A stretch of 37,090 nt of DNA from Pinguiococcus pyrenoidosus. Its lineage: Eukaryota > Sar > Pinguiophyceae > Pinguiochrysidales > Pinguiochrysidaceae. Each line of letters opens with the position of its first letter. The first letter of the stretch is position 1. The position numbers were made by a program, and so were the translations under genes. The DNA lies in contig JAAMXY010000609.1 of assembly GCA_019677205.1 (NCBI GenBank), positions 1 through 37,090 on the forward strand, in the 5' to 3' direction. Positions 28,790 to 37,090 of this stretch are shown piece after piece. Below the pieces are notes generated by a model. That model was given only the letters and a program-made list of their open reading frames with translations, did no database searches and was not told where the DNA came from.

Positions 28790-29862
28790 ATGTTCGTGGC
28801 CGGGGTGTTCGCGGGCACCATCGAGGCGCTGGCGACCACGCCGGTGGAGGTGTTGAAGGTGCACATGCAGAACGCAGCCCTGCTGGAGGCCAAGACCTCG
28901 CTGGGCGTTGGGGCGGCCCTGCGCGGCATTCTGAGGGATGGGGGACCGATGGCATTGTACCGCGGAGCCGGTTCGTGGCCGCCACGTTGCGTGCGGGGTG
29001 GCTTGCAGCGCTGACGCCGTTGCCGGATGCCAGGCCCGCGAGTGCTCAGTGGAGCCATCGGCGCTTCCGTGCTTTTTGGCGTCAATGGCAAGCTGAGGAC
29101 GATCTTCGCGGCGGACAGCTCGGAGCCACTGGGGATTGCCTTCCTGTGCGCGGCCCTGGGGACTGGCGTCGCGGAGGCGGTGGTGTACTGCCCGATCGAC
29201 TTGGTCAGGACGCGAGTGCAGGTAAGCCGGCGCGCCTCGATGGAGAGCAAATTGCCGCGAAAGAGGAGAAACCAAGCTGACAGGCGCTGTCGTCTCCGCA
29301 GGCCAACCGGGCGGGCGTCGCTTCCGGCGGTTCCATTCCCGTTACGATGCAAATCTTGAGAGAGGAAGGGATTCGCGGGCTCTACCGCGGCTTCTCCACG
29401 TTGCTCCCCAAGGAATCGATCGGCAACCTGGCGTACTTCACCACGTACGAACTGTCGCGGCAGATCTTTGGGCGGGAAACGCAAGGCAAGTCCATGCTGC
29501 AGCAGCAGCTTGAAATTGGGGCATCTGGGGCGCTCGCAGGGGCGTCCTACGCATTTTTGATACACCCCCTCGACACGGTGAAGGTGAGTGGCGCATAGAG
29601 GCAACGGGACCTGGCCCGTGCCTCACCGTTCCCTCGCCCTCCCTCGTAGACGATTCTCCAGGCAGAAGCTGGCCCACCCCGCTTCCGTACGCCCGTTGAC
29701 TGTGCGCTTCATATCTACGCTGGTAGTGGAGTGGCAGGGATCTACGCGGGGCTGGGACCGTCAATTGTGCGGGCAGCCCTAGCGAACGCGTGCACATTTG
29801 TTGCTCTGGAGTACGCAGTCTCGCAGATCGATGGATTTCTTGCGGACAGCGCTCGGTGGTGA
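28790..29862 (+). CDS. Mitochondrial carrier family (SLC25) protein
   Basis: Carriers exchange metabolites across the inner mitochondrial membrane (some act in other organelles). Exons 28790-28970, 29034-29221, 29302-29583 and 29650-29862 join in phase to 287 residues, the usual family length. All three repeats show the signature PX[DE]XX[KR]: PVEVLK, PIDLVR and PLDTVK, each with its following Gly-rich YRG or YAG segment (GPMALYRGAGPRVLSGAIG, GIRGLYRGF, GVAGIYAGLGPSIVRAA). Introns are 63, 80 and 66 nt, two of them with strong GTAAGC/GTGAGT donors. The frame is open upstream of 28790 without an ATG, so a short upstream exon is possible. The substrate cannot be read with confidence; the RxxLANACTF segment recalls amino-acid or carnitine-type carriers. 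Confidence 0.9.
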
Positions 29863-30179
29863 ATCAACTCGGGGATCGCGACCTTGCCGTCGTTTCTTTT
29901 ACACTCGTGCAGATTGGAAGCGCTAGGAGAGAGGGAGATCCTTAGTTCGTAAGATTTTGTCAGTTGTTGCCGAAAGGGCACGAAGTTTTTCGTGCGTTCT
30001 GGTTCATAGAGAGGGAGGGAGAGCAGGCGAGAGTTGTCCTTCCTCCCCTTGTGTGTACTGCGATGGACGGTCCATGAAGAGTGCGCACCCTCGTGTAAGG
30101 GAAGACGCTGATGATGCTGCGAAAGCCGAAGATGTTACGATATTGAGATTCTGTAGGACCATCGCTCCCGTGCAGCCCG
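29863..30179. other. Intergenic region between convergent genes
   Basis: 317 bases separate the carrier stop from the stop of the tandem GST_N gene. It is somewhat richer in A/T than the coding sequence. I see no gene or repeat in it. Confidence 0.5.
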
Positions 30180-31528
30180 TCAGACCGTGTACACTTTCTC
30201 GAGGTACTCGCAGATTTCCGGCGACTCGAACATCTCCACCCCCGTGTTTGGGTCCCGAATGTAGGGCACCTGGAAGCGGCCGGTCATCTGCTGGAGCTTG
30301 TCTCTGTTTGCCGAGCCACGGGGGCAGTTCACAAGACGGTGCGCGAGGCCAAGCTCTGGCACGCGCAACGAGCGAGCGTGAGCGGAGGGAAGCGGTCGGC
30401 ACAAATCTGGTAGCGCAACTCACCGCTGAGCTTCTCCCGGACAGGCCTGACGAAAGGACTGGCTTCGTATCCCCACAGCTCGATCGGCTTCATATTCATG
30501 TTGTCAGGCCGCGCGTTGGGCAGCATTCTCGATCCGGCGAAGCCTCGCGCGGCAGCAGCGTACGCCGCAGACTGTACCGCAAGAGGACCCTTCAGAAGGA
30601 AAGGCACCTACGCCGCAAAATTCAAGAAATGAGTCCCACTGACCGCAGGATGCCAGCCGCGCTCTGGACAAAAAAGCTCAGTCAGCAACACACAAAATGG
30701 TCCGACCTGGTCCCGTCCCGGTCCATACGTATCGAAGAGGTAGTTGATGATGTCGTCCGACTCGTACATGCTCACCCCCGTGTTTGGGTCCACGAGGAAA
30801 GGCACCTGGACGGCAATGTGAGGCCACAGATCTCTTCTTCGTTGTCACGAAGAGAGGATAGGAAAAGATACCGTCATCTTGCCGCCTTTCCGCTCGAGCT
30901 CCTTTGCGAAGCCTTGGCGTGCGCCAGGGCACGGCTTCAGGATCACCTACAGCAGAATGCACCAGTGAATCCCTGATGCCACACATCCCGATGAACGTTG
31001 GCAAGACGCCTACCGTAAGGTCGAGAATCGCCATTGCCTCGCGAACTTTCCGCGCGAAGGGGCTTGCTTCGTACTCGTACAGAACGAGGTCCTTGACGGG
31101 GCGTGGAGGATTGACCAGGGCGGCGCTGGAATCTTGCAACGCAACCGGGCCGAACTTCAAGGCGTACTCGTCTTCGGCAACGTTGCTTGACAGCGTCAGG
31201 CGTGGGCGCCACCCTGCGACGAAGACGCCCGAGCCCAGACGAGCCGCCAATGCCAGGGTGCCCGTTGCAACGACAGGGAGCCACTCTCCGCGCGTGACGC
31301 TCAAGGGTCTCGGCTCCGGCGCCTCAAAGTCCGCCGGCCGGGACACGCCAGAAGGCTTGTTGAAGGGATTGAGGCTCATCGTCATCCTGGATCTGGGAAG
31401 AAACCGCGTTAGACGGCGGGAAACCCTGCGGATGACCCTCCTCAGGGAGCGTACGTTCTTGCTTGGAGGGCGCATGACACCGCCGCGGTGGCAACGCCGA
31501 GCAGCACCTGCAGAGCGGAAGAGCGCAT
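30180..31528 (-). CDS. Tandem GST_N (thioredoxin-fold) protein, plastid-targeted
   Basis: Six exons join in phase: 31528-31455, 31392-31014, 30946-30872, 30805-30707, 30607-30424 and 30355-30180, giving 328 residues, close to plant two-domain GST_N proteins such as At5g03880. Residues 1-20 are a signal peptide (MRSSALQVLLGVATAAVSCA), then a QARTSRMTMS transit-like start. Domain 1: LVLYEYEASPFARKVREAM, an LKPCPGARQGF segment, and VPFLVDPNTGVSMYESDDII. Domain 2: IELWGYEASPFVRPVREKL, VPYIRDPNTGVEMFESPEIC. In the plant relatives the first domain usually carries a CPFC-type redox pair; here both sites read EASPF, so no disulfide chemistry is expected there. One Cys-Pro remains in the strand after it. 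It may bind rather than reduce. Introns are 62-99 nt. Confidence 0.87.
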
Positions 31529-31865
31529 TGGGAGAGGCAGCGGGCTTGGGCTTGCAACGATCCGTGGCGGAGACGTGCAATCGTACCGTAGCGAGGCGCT
31601 TCCGCCACGTCACAGGGAATGATGAACACAAGACGGCGCGGAAGGCCGCGCTTGCTTGGGCCGGTCGAGGCGTCTTCATCCCTTCTTTCTCGTGCACACC
31701 AAGGCAAGCGCACCAGGGGGTGACGAAGTCCAGTGGGAGGATCAAAAGACAGTTCTTCCGTCAACCTGTCCTACTGAGCAACTTCTGGCACGCACGGGGC
31801 GCGCGATCAGGGCGGCGAGGTCACGAAGCCCCCCCGCTGGTCTTCCCCTCCACCGAGCAAATCGC
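31529..31865. other. Intergenic region between two minus-strand genes
   Basis: 337 bases between the oxidoreductase stop and the tandem GST_N start; presumably 3' untranslated sequence plus the promoter of the GST_N gene. Open frames here lack motifs. Confidence 0.4.
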
Positions 31866-33359
31866 CTATGCGAGCTGCTCCTGAAGCTTCGGCGTGAGCA
31901 TCTCGGCAACCTTCAGGGTCTCGATGGCAATATCGATGGTGGCGATACCCTCCGGCGCACCGGGCTTGCCTTCGACGATGTGCTTGCAGCAGCGCTCCTT
32001 CAGCGTGATGTAGTCGTCGTGCTGCAGGAAGAAGTACGGCATGTAGTCCGGATTCTCGGCCTGCTTGACGGCGACAATCTTCTCGAGCTCCTCGTCAGGG
32101 GTCATGGACTTGAACTTCTCCACGCCATCGACGTGCACCACCGCTTCCGAGAAGGACCCTCCCGTGCGGTTGGCCTTCACCGTCACGGTCTTGCCGGCGG
32201 TGGTGGTGATGGTGAAACCGACCGACGCGAAGTCGGTGTAGCCGTTGAGCGTGAGGACGCGAGAGAACTCCTTGTCCGCCTTGATGTCCTGGATGGTGTC
32301 GGCAGCGACGCCATAGTAGGTCACGAGCAGGGCAAGTTCGTGCACGGCCATGTTCTTGAGCATCCCCTCCGAGTTGCGTTCGAAGCACTCCGGAAGCTCC
32401 TCCTCCTTGTAGGCGTTGTTGTGGATGAAGGTCGTGCTCGCCCCCGGGGTCTGCGCCTCGAACTCACGAGCGAGGGTGACGTACTTGGTCACGTTCTTGT
32501 TGTAGCCCATGAAGACCGCGACGTTCTTGGCAGCTGCGAAGGCCGCCATCTCCTCCAGCTCTCCCACCGTGGGGGCTCCCGGCTTCTCCAAGAAGATGTG
32601 AGTGCAGCCCTTGGCGATCACCTCCTGGAGCAGGCGCGGGTTGTCGGCAGTGCGGCCGGAGATGAGCGCCAGCTTCTTCTCCGTGGTCATCGGCAGAGCA
32701 TCGACGGAGTCGTAGAAGGAAACGCCCTTGGGCTCCACTTCGTTCTTCCAGGCCACGAACTCCTGGCCCGGCGGGCTGTCCATCCCGGCCCCGAGGAACC
32801 ACGGCTCGACGATCTCCGTCAGGTTCGCCGACGGCACATCCCCGTCGATCATCTGCTTCGCGTGGTACCTGGAGATCGATCACGACAAGGATCCGTCAGG
32901 GACATTGCGTTTCGTCCTTCCTTTCCGTTGCTTCTGGGTATCTTTCTCTCCATCTGTCTGCCGGCGCTTCCCACTCGCATGCAGAAGCTTACGTGGCTCA
33001 AACGAGTCTTCGCCTCCTCCTCGCGCCACTTGTCGTATGTCTAGATCGTATCCAAAGTCCATCTCACACCACCACCGAAGACGGCTTTCAGCCGCGGCTT
33101 CCGCCTCTCTCTCTCTCTCTCTCTCTCTCTTCTCGGATGTCACTTCGATCCTCGGACACACTTATGCACGAGGTCGTCTGTGGCCCGTGCAGGGCGATGT
33201 CCGCCGTTGAAAGCGCTCCGAGGCTTACCATCCCATACCACGCTTGGGTACACCGCAGCCAACCAACACGACCGCACATTTGTCGGAGTCGCTGGACCAG
33301 AAGCTGCGCTTCGCCACGCTGCTGGTGCTCCGCAGAGACGTGCGCAGGGAGCGGAACAT
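31866..33359 (-). CDS. Gfo/Idh/MocA family NAD(P)-dependent oxidoreductase, probably mitochondrial
   Basis: Exon 1 (33359-33229) and exon 2 (32868-31866) are joined in phase 2 across a 360-nt intron (donor GTAAGC, acceptor CTCCAG), giving 377 residues. Exon 1 starts MFRSLRTSLRSTSSVAKRSF, an Arg/Ser-rich amphipathic leader typical of mitochondria, then the Rossmann turn VVLVGCGVPKRGMG, which continues across the splice as WYHAKQMIDGD. Residues ~136-141 carry the family EKPG motif (IFLEKPG), followed by NVAVFMGYNKNVTKYV. The C-terminal half is the alpha/beta substrate domain (HNNAYKEEELPECFERNSEG, MLKNMAVHELALL). The family oxidises or reduces sugars, inositols or related polyols; the substrate is unknown. 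The splice is strongly supported because it restores a complete nucleotide-binding site. Exon 1 overlaps a plus-strand gene. Confidence 0.9.
33105..33130. repeat. (CT)13 microsatellite
   Basis: Perfect CT dinucleotide run within the 360-nt intron of the oxidoreductase gene (GA on its coding strand). Confidence 0.95.
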
Positions 33360-33573
33360 TTTGGCGCAGATGAAGAGCGTTGCTGGCGAGGCCGGATCGG
33401 CGTCAGGTGGGGCAGCGGTTCAGAAAGCGCGCGAAGAACGCCGAAACCAGCTGCTCAACGCGTACGTACCAGCCCAGTTTTAAACTAGTCTATCTTCTTC
33501 CAGGGGGAATAAGACGGCCGAGGTGGAGCACTTCAACGCCGTATTGAAAATAAAGATTCCTCGCCATGGTTGA
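33197..33573 (+). CDS. Small basic helical protein, antisense-overlapping the oxidoreductase exon 1
   Basis: Three exons join in phase: 33197-33247, 33289-33461 and 33504-33573, giving 97 residues beginning MSAVESAPRLTIPYHAW. Both introns are very short, 41 and 42 nt; the second has a good GTACGT donor and a TATCTTCTTCCAG acceptor, and its removal bypasses a stop and continues as NKTAEVEHFNAVLKIKIPRH. The middle is charged and probably helical (FATLLVLRRDVRRERNILAQ; KAREERRNQLLNA). No family is recognised; size and charge would suit an organellar accessory subunit (inference). Exons 1 and 2 share about 90 bases with the opposite-strand exon 1 of the oxidoreductase. The first intron is the weaker one; the start could differ. 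Confidence 0.55.
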
Positions 33574-34069
33574 CATCATTGGCGTAAACTCCAAGTTCTT
33601 GTTACCATCATCGAGCCATTGGATGGGATACCAAGGCGAGCTAATCATCCATACAGCGCGGTGCAATGGAATGGCAAAGCTATTCATCTCTTGTTTTCAT
33701 TCATGGCTCCACAGCGAGCCACAGCAACCACAGCGACCACAGCGACGGCGGCCGAGCAGGCTTGGCGCCACAGTCGGGCTTCGCATATCAAGATTCCTTC
33801 TTCCACAGTCGGGCAAAACGATGCCATCGCTACCTCGGTATGAAGCAAGGGAAAGGCAGGAATCGAAGATGGCCGAAAACAGCCAACAAAGATCAACGAC
33901 TTGTGAAACTGGAGCATCTTCGGACGCCGCAGCTGTGCTTCTCTCGGCGTCTCTCCTCCTCTCTTTCTGCAAAGCATGGCTTGACGAGGCCGGGGACAAG
34001 CGAAGCAACACTACAGCAGCAGCCTGCATGAGACACTTCGACGGTGTACAAAATTGTGGTGGTTCTCGC
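33574..34069. other. Intergenic region with short CA-rich imperfect repeats
   Basis: About 500 bases between convergent stops. Near 33713-33755 there is an imperfect CCACAGCGA-type repeat. Open frames on both strands show no motif. No gene supported. Confidence 0.45.
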
Positions 34070-35522
34070 TCAAGCGGCGGTTGCCCAAACCCCTGCCCGC
34101 AGACTTGAGCCCTCGTAGTCCGCGCTGTTGCTCAAGCATGCCTCCTCCGGCAGCGCCGCCAGCACCTGGTCAATTTTCTTTCAGTTAGTCGACAGGAGCC
34201 CAGCGGGGCTATTGCGATGTACCCACCTCCTCCGGCAACTCCTTTGCTGCGGCCCACACGACTTGTGAAAAGCTCTGCTCGGGATTGCAAATGTTCTCGT
34301 CCAAGGCCTTGCGATACCGCTTTCCGCTGCGCTCCCCCGCAAACAAGTTTTGCAGAGGTTTGCCAAGAAAGCGGCGGATGCGGATCTCCTCGTCTGCCAG
34401 CTGCTCCTCCGCGTAGGCACAGTACTGCTGGAGGACGGCTCCTCGCGATCGCTCTGGGAATTGCCCCAGAGGAGTGGCCACGAGTTCACCGCTCTCCGGC
34501 GGATCTCGCCCGTACACAAGCTCATCGACGCGAGACCAGTAGAAGGGGCGGTAGATTGCCGCTCTCCCTATCATGACGCCGCTGCAGCCGGCCTCCAGGA
34601 AGCGGTCTATCTCTTCGAATGTGGTGATGCCTCCGTTGATGGTGACTCGGAGCTGGGGCATGTCTTGCATCAAGCGCAAAACGCGATCGTACTGAAGCTT
34701 GGGGATCTTTCGATTGTCCTCCGGCGTGAACTTCTTGCCCAGCAGAGCCTTCCTCGCATGCACCACGAAGTGCTCGACGCCGGCCCTCTCGTGGATGGTG
34801 GCGACGAAGTCCCTAAACTCGTCGTAGCTGTCCATCTCGTCGACGCCGACGCGGCATTTGACGCTCGCAGGCAGGCCCGGCATGCCCTCCTGCACGGCCT
34901 GCATGATGTCGGCAACGAGGTCCTTCTCTCGCATCAGGGCGGCACCAAAGCAACCCTTGCCAGCCACGCGCTCGGACGGGCAGCCGCAATTGAGGTTCAC
35001 CTCGTCGTATCCAAAATCGCTTGCGATGCGAGCTGCCCCTCTCACGACATCTGGATCCGACCCGCCCAGTTGCAGCACCAGAGGCTCCTCCTGAGGACTG
35101 TACGCAAGGAAGCGGTCGAGCAGAGCGTCGTCCGGGGCGTGAACGACCTTCTGGGCCGTGACCATCTCCGTCCAAAGCACGGTCTCCTTGCTGCGTAGAA
35201 AAGTCCACAAGCGAAAGACTGTGAGGCATACCTTTTAAGGCATAAGGGCATGGAACAAGGAAGGGGAGCGCGACTCACCTAAGCAGGCGGAAGAGGAAGC
35301 GGAAGTGGCGATCGGTGTAGTCCATCATGGGCGCAACGCTGAACAGCGGTCTCTTCACCCCTGGAGCGCAAGACCGCAGCCAGAGTCAGACGTTGTGGCC
35401 TGTTTGCGGTTGTGAAGCCACGAAAAGAGCGAAAAGCACGAACCCGCGAGGGCAGCGGCCCGGACGCTTCCCATCAGCAGTGCAGCGATCAGCACAGCGA
35501 GAAGGGCTTCTTTCACCGCCAT
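34070..35522 (-). CDS. dusA: DusA-type tRNA-dihydrouridine synthase, plastid-targeted
   Basis: This FMN enzyme reduces uridine to dihydrouridine in the tRNA D-loop. Exons 35522-35444, 35360-35279, 35190-34227 and 34165-34070 join in phase to 406 residues; introns are 83, 88 and 61 nt. Residues 1-26 form a signal peptide (MAVKEALLAVLIAALLMGSV), spliced to VKRPLFSVAPMMDYTDRHFR, the FMN-phosphate start of DusA. Other motifs: SKETVLWTEMVTAQ, VLQLGGSDPD, NLNCGCPSERV with the catalytic Cys near residue 124, SVKCRVGVDE, HFVVHARKALL, TINGGITTFEE and GVMIGRAAIYRPF. Catalytic and FMN residues look complete. DusA (rather than eukaryotic Dus1-4) features and the leader indicate a bacterial/plastid origin. 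The last exon encodes a 31-residue tail; without that intron the frame ends at 34209. Confidence 0.93.
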
Positions 35523-36013
35523 AAGCAGCCTCCCAGGCGACTTGTAAGCCTCACCAGGCGACGTAGAGCTTACGGTGTAGCTTGTGAATGAGCAGAGGAG
35601 GTAGAATGCGTCGAGGTTGCCCCAAAAAGTCGTTTTGGTGGCGTTCTCCGTTCTTTGCGTTTGACAATGCATGCGGGCGTGCTGTCGTCGGAAACAGAAT
35701 GTCTTGTTCGGCCGTCACAAAGCTGCATAAGACGGCCTCTCGACAGTTCTGTGAGGTGGGCGGCGTCGCTGCAACGACGGCCCTCTCAAGCCAAGCTGGA
35801 TCAGCAAGACGTCGGAGACGGCAAAAGGTCGAGTTTCGTTTTTTCTTTTTTTCGTAGTACATGGGAGAGCGGCATTGCCTCGTCCTCCAACATGCAAGGG
35901 TGTCTCTCTTGGACGCTGCACGGTCGCGGGATTATTGAACGCCTTGCCCACGCACACGATCACACGCACACCCACACACATATACATCCATACGCAATCC
36001 GATGGGAGAAAGA
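35523..36013. other. Intergenic region with CA-rich simple sequence
   Basis: About 490 bases between two minus-strand genes: 3' untranslated sequence of the DUF4116 gene and the upstream region of the dihydrouridine synthase. It includes a T-rich tract near 35840-35852 and an imperfect CACA-type run near 35951-35985. No gene supported. Confidence 0.45.
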
Positions 36014-36919
36014 TCAGCTCTTCCCGGCGAGGGCCTTGAGCTCGGCATCGTCCTGAAAATCTGCCGAAGCGAACTGCAGCGCCTCTGCGGAGCGTTGCAC
36101 CGCCGCCTCCACCAGCGCCCGTCGTCGGCGCATCTTCGCGGGTGCATACTGCAAAGCGTTGCCGTCGGCAGACACGGCACTCAGCACGAGCTCTTCATTC
36201 ATCTTGCATGCAAGCGGCAGGACCTCCAAGACCGCTGGGCTTGCTGGGAGGATCTCCTCCTTGAGCAAGGCACTCTCGGCAATGACCGCAGATTTTGGGA
36301 AGCTTGCGACGGCCGCTGGATTCCCTCGGACAACAGTGCGGAAGAAGGCCCGTTGGGTCGACTCCGACGCCCGCTTCATCCTGCCCAGCAGCAATGAGAG
36401 CAGAGACGGATCCGCAGCCAGGGCATCCGTGACAATGCCGTTCGGGTTCGCGGCGAGGATCGAAAAGTGCGCGTACTGGACTGCTCTCGGATTCTGCTGC
36501 ACCGCCAAGCTCACCACGTCCACATCGCTCCTGAAGGCATCGTCGGCCAGCTCGAGCGCCAAGCCGTCGTTGCTCACAGCCGCCCTGGTCACGGAGGCAA
36601 GCTTGCGGGCCTCCTCGCCAACATCGCGGAGGGCAACGCCGGTCTGCTGGACGGCCATCAACGCCAACTCGACGTCATCCTTGAGCGGCGCCGCGGCGAA
36701 GCCAATGGCCGTGCCATCATTCTGCAGCGCCATCACCACCATCTTGCGCTCGCCGCGAAACCTCTCCGAAGCGAACTGTAGCGCGGCGCCACGACTCTGG
36801 AGTGCGGCCGTGACGACATCAATGTCGTCCGCGAAAGATACTGCGTGACGAAGGTTGAAGCCGTTCTCGGACACCTTTTTCAGCACGAAGTGCACATTGC
36901 GATACTGGAGAGAAGCCAT
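36014..36919 (-). CDS. DUF4116-like repeat protein
   Basis: The ATG at 36919 gives about 302 residues; the frame stays open to the window end (37090), so a longer N-terminus or upstream exon is possible. The chain is a series of ~45-49-residue units of the type D-x-VVxxALQxxGxALxFAxxxLxxD: VVTAALQSRGAALQFASERF, VVMALQNDGTAIGFAAAPLK, ALMAVQQTGVALRDVGEEAR, RAAVSNDGLALELADDAFRS, VSLAVQQNPRAVQYAHFSIL, VLSAVSADGNALQYAPAKMR and AAVQRSAEALQFASADFQDD. These match the DUF4116 repeat, a helical solenoid of unknown function common in protists. No membrane segment is seen after residue 1; an upstream open stretch with an Ala/Arg-rich composition could be a leader. The same domain type ends the ankyrin gene at the opposite end of the window. 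Confidence 0.8.
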   Translation of the reverse strand: MASLQYRNVHFVLKKVSENGFNLRHAVSFADDIDVVTAALQSRGAALQFASERFRGERKMVVMALQNDGTAIGFAAAPLKDDVELALMAVQQTGVALRDVGEEARKLASVTRAAVSNDGLALELADDAFRSDVDVVSLAVQQNPRAVQYAHFSILAANPNGIVTDALAADPSLLSLLLGRMKRASESTQRAFFRTVVRGNPAAVASFPKSAVIAESALLKEEILPASPAVLEVLPLACKMNEELVLSAVSADGNALQYAPAKMRRRRALVEAAVQRSAEALQFASADFQDDAELKALAGKS

Positions 36920-37090
36920 GGCAGAACGCGAGTACGAGGGCTTCCGGCTGCGCAGCACAATGCGCGGTGCCAGGGAGCGCCAGACCGCAGCGAAATGAGC
37001 GCGCGTTTCCTTGCAGATTGCTGTTGCCACCGCCGCCGCCGCTGTACAACGCAGGACTTTCTGCTTCCATCGGCATCTTAACAAGTTCAA

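Noticed and set aside
31656-33044. 462-codon plus-strand frame opposite the oxidoreductase
   Set aside because: Antisense shadow; the minus strand has the EKPG and Rossmann motifs.
34350-35198. 282-codon plus-strand frame opposite the dihydrouridine synthase
   Set aside because: Antisense shadow of a fully motif-supported gene.
1-37090. Prokaryotic features: operons, Shine-Dalgarno sites, CRISPR arrays, prophage or insertion sequences
   Set aside because: Genes are spliced and alternate in orientation; no CRISPR-like direct repeats, transposase motifs or terminal inverted repeats were seen.
1-37090. tRNA and rRNA genes
   Set aside because: No tRNA T-arm (GGTTCRANYC) in a cloverleaf context and no conserved rRNA blocks were found by eye.

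Overview
This window looks like nuclear DNA from a eukaryotic alga with a complex plastid (one gained by secondary or later endosymbiosis). Many reading frames become continuous only after short spliceosomal introns are removed. Most introns I place are 41-100 nt; the longest is 360 nt. Donors are mainly GT, with two strong GC-AG cases, and codon phases match across the junctions. Several proteins of bacterial or plastid ancestry (SmpB, ribosome recycling factor, a DusA-type dihydrouridine synthase, a RecG relative, a small multidrug-export family protein, a tandem GST_N protein) start with a hydrophobic signal peptide followed by a basic, hydroxyl-rich stretch. That is the bipartite leader used to reach plastids with more than two membranes. 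DUF4116-like repeats, MORN repeats, ankyrin repeats and a two-repeat potassium channel also fit a protist. I cannot name the species. Gene orientation alternates and introns are short, which argues against a typical core dinoflagellate; chromerid-like, stramenopile, haptophyte and cryptophyte sources remain open.

Layout. 1-2573 (+): a SET-domain exon, open at the left edge, probably spliced to ten ankyrin repeats plus DUF4116-like repeats. 3005-4289 (+): repeated Tudor/Agenet-like modules. 4443-5971 (-): a seven-helix membrane protein. 6226-6905 (+): SmpB. 7001-11809 (-): a 1602-residue fusion of a decayed RecG helicase with an intact-looking DEDDh exonuclease. 12281-13138 (+): small multidrug-export family protein. 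13753 to at least 17190 (-): two-repeat cyclic-nucleotide-gated-like K+ channel. 18256-19612 (+): MORN/coiled-coil protein. 19616 to about 22750 (-): divergent IF-2-like protein interrupted by an 89-base assembly gap. 22751-23434 (-): ribosome recycling factor. 24133-26896 (+): acidic single-pass membrane protein with a LamG-like domain. 27393-28607 (-): uncharacterised. 28790-29862 (+): mitochondrial carrier. 30180-31528 (-): tandem GST_N protein. 31866-33359 (-): Gfo/Idh/MocA oxidoreductase. 33197-33573 (+): small protein overlapping the previous gene in antisense. 34070-35522 (-): dihydrouridine synthase. 36014-36919 (-): DUF4116 repeat protein near the right edge.

Taken together, about half the genes serve organelles. 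SmpB (ribosome rescue), RRF (ribosome recycling), an IF-2-like GTPase (initiation, or a derived role) and Dus (tRNA modification) belong to bacterial-type translation. The RecG-exonuclease fusion belongs to organellar DNA maintenance. The remaining genes cover membrane signalling or transport (channel, seven-helix protein, carrier, exporter) and protein scaffolding (SET/ankyrin, Tudor-like, MORN, LamG).

The most unusual items are the catalytically decayed RecG fused to an exonuclease, an IF-2 homologue that has lost key G-domain residues and its last domain, and two spliced genes whose coding exons overlap on opposite strands. All gene models were derived by eye from reading-frame continuity, splice consensus and family resemblance; no alignment or search was run.
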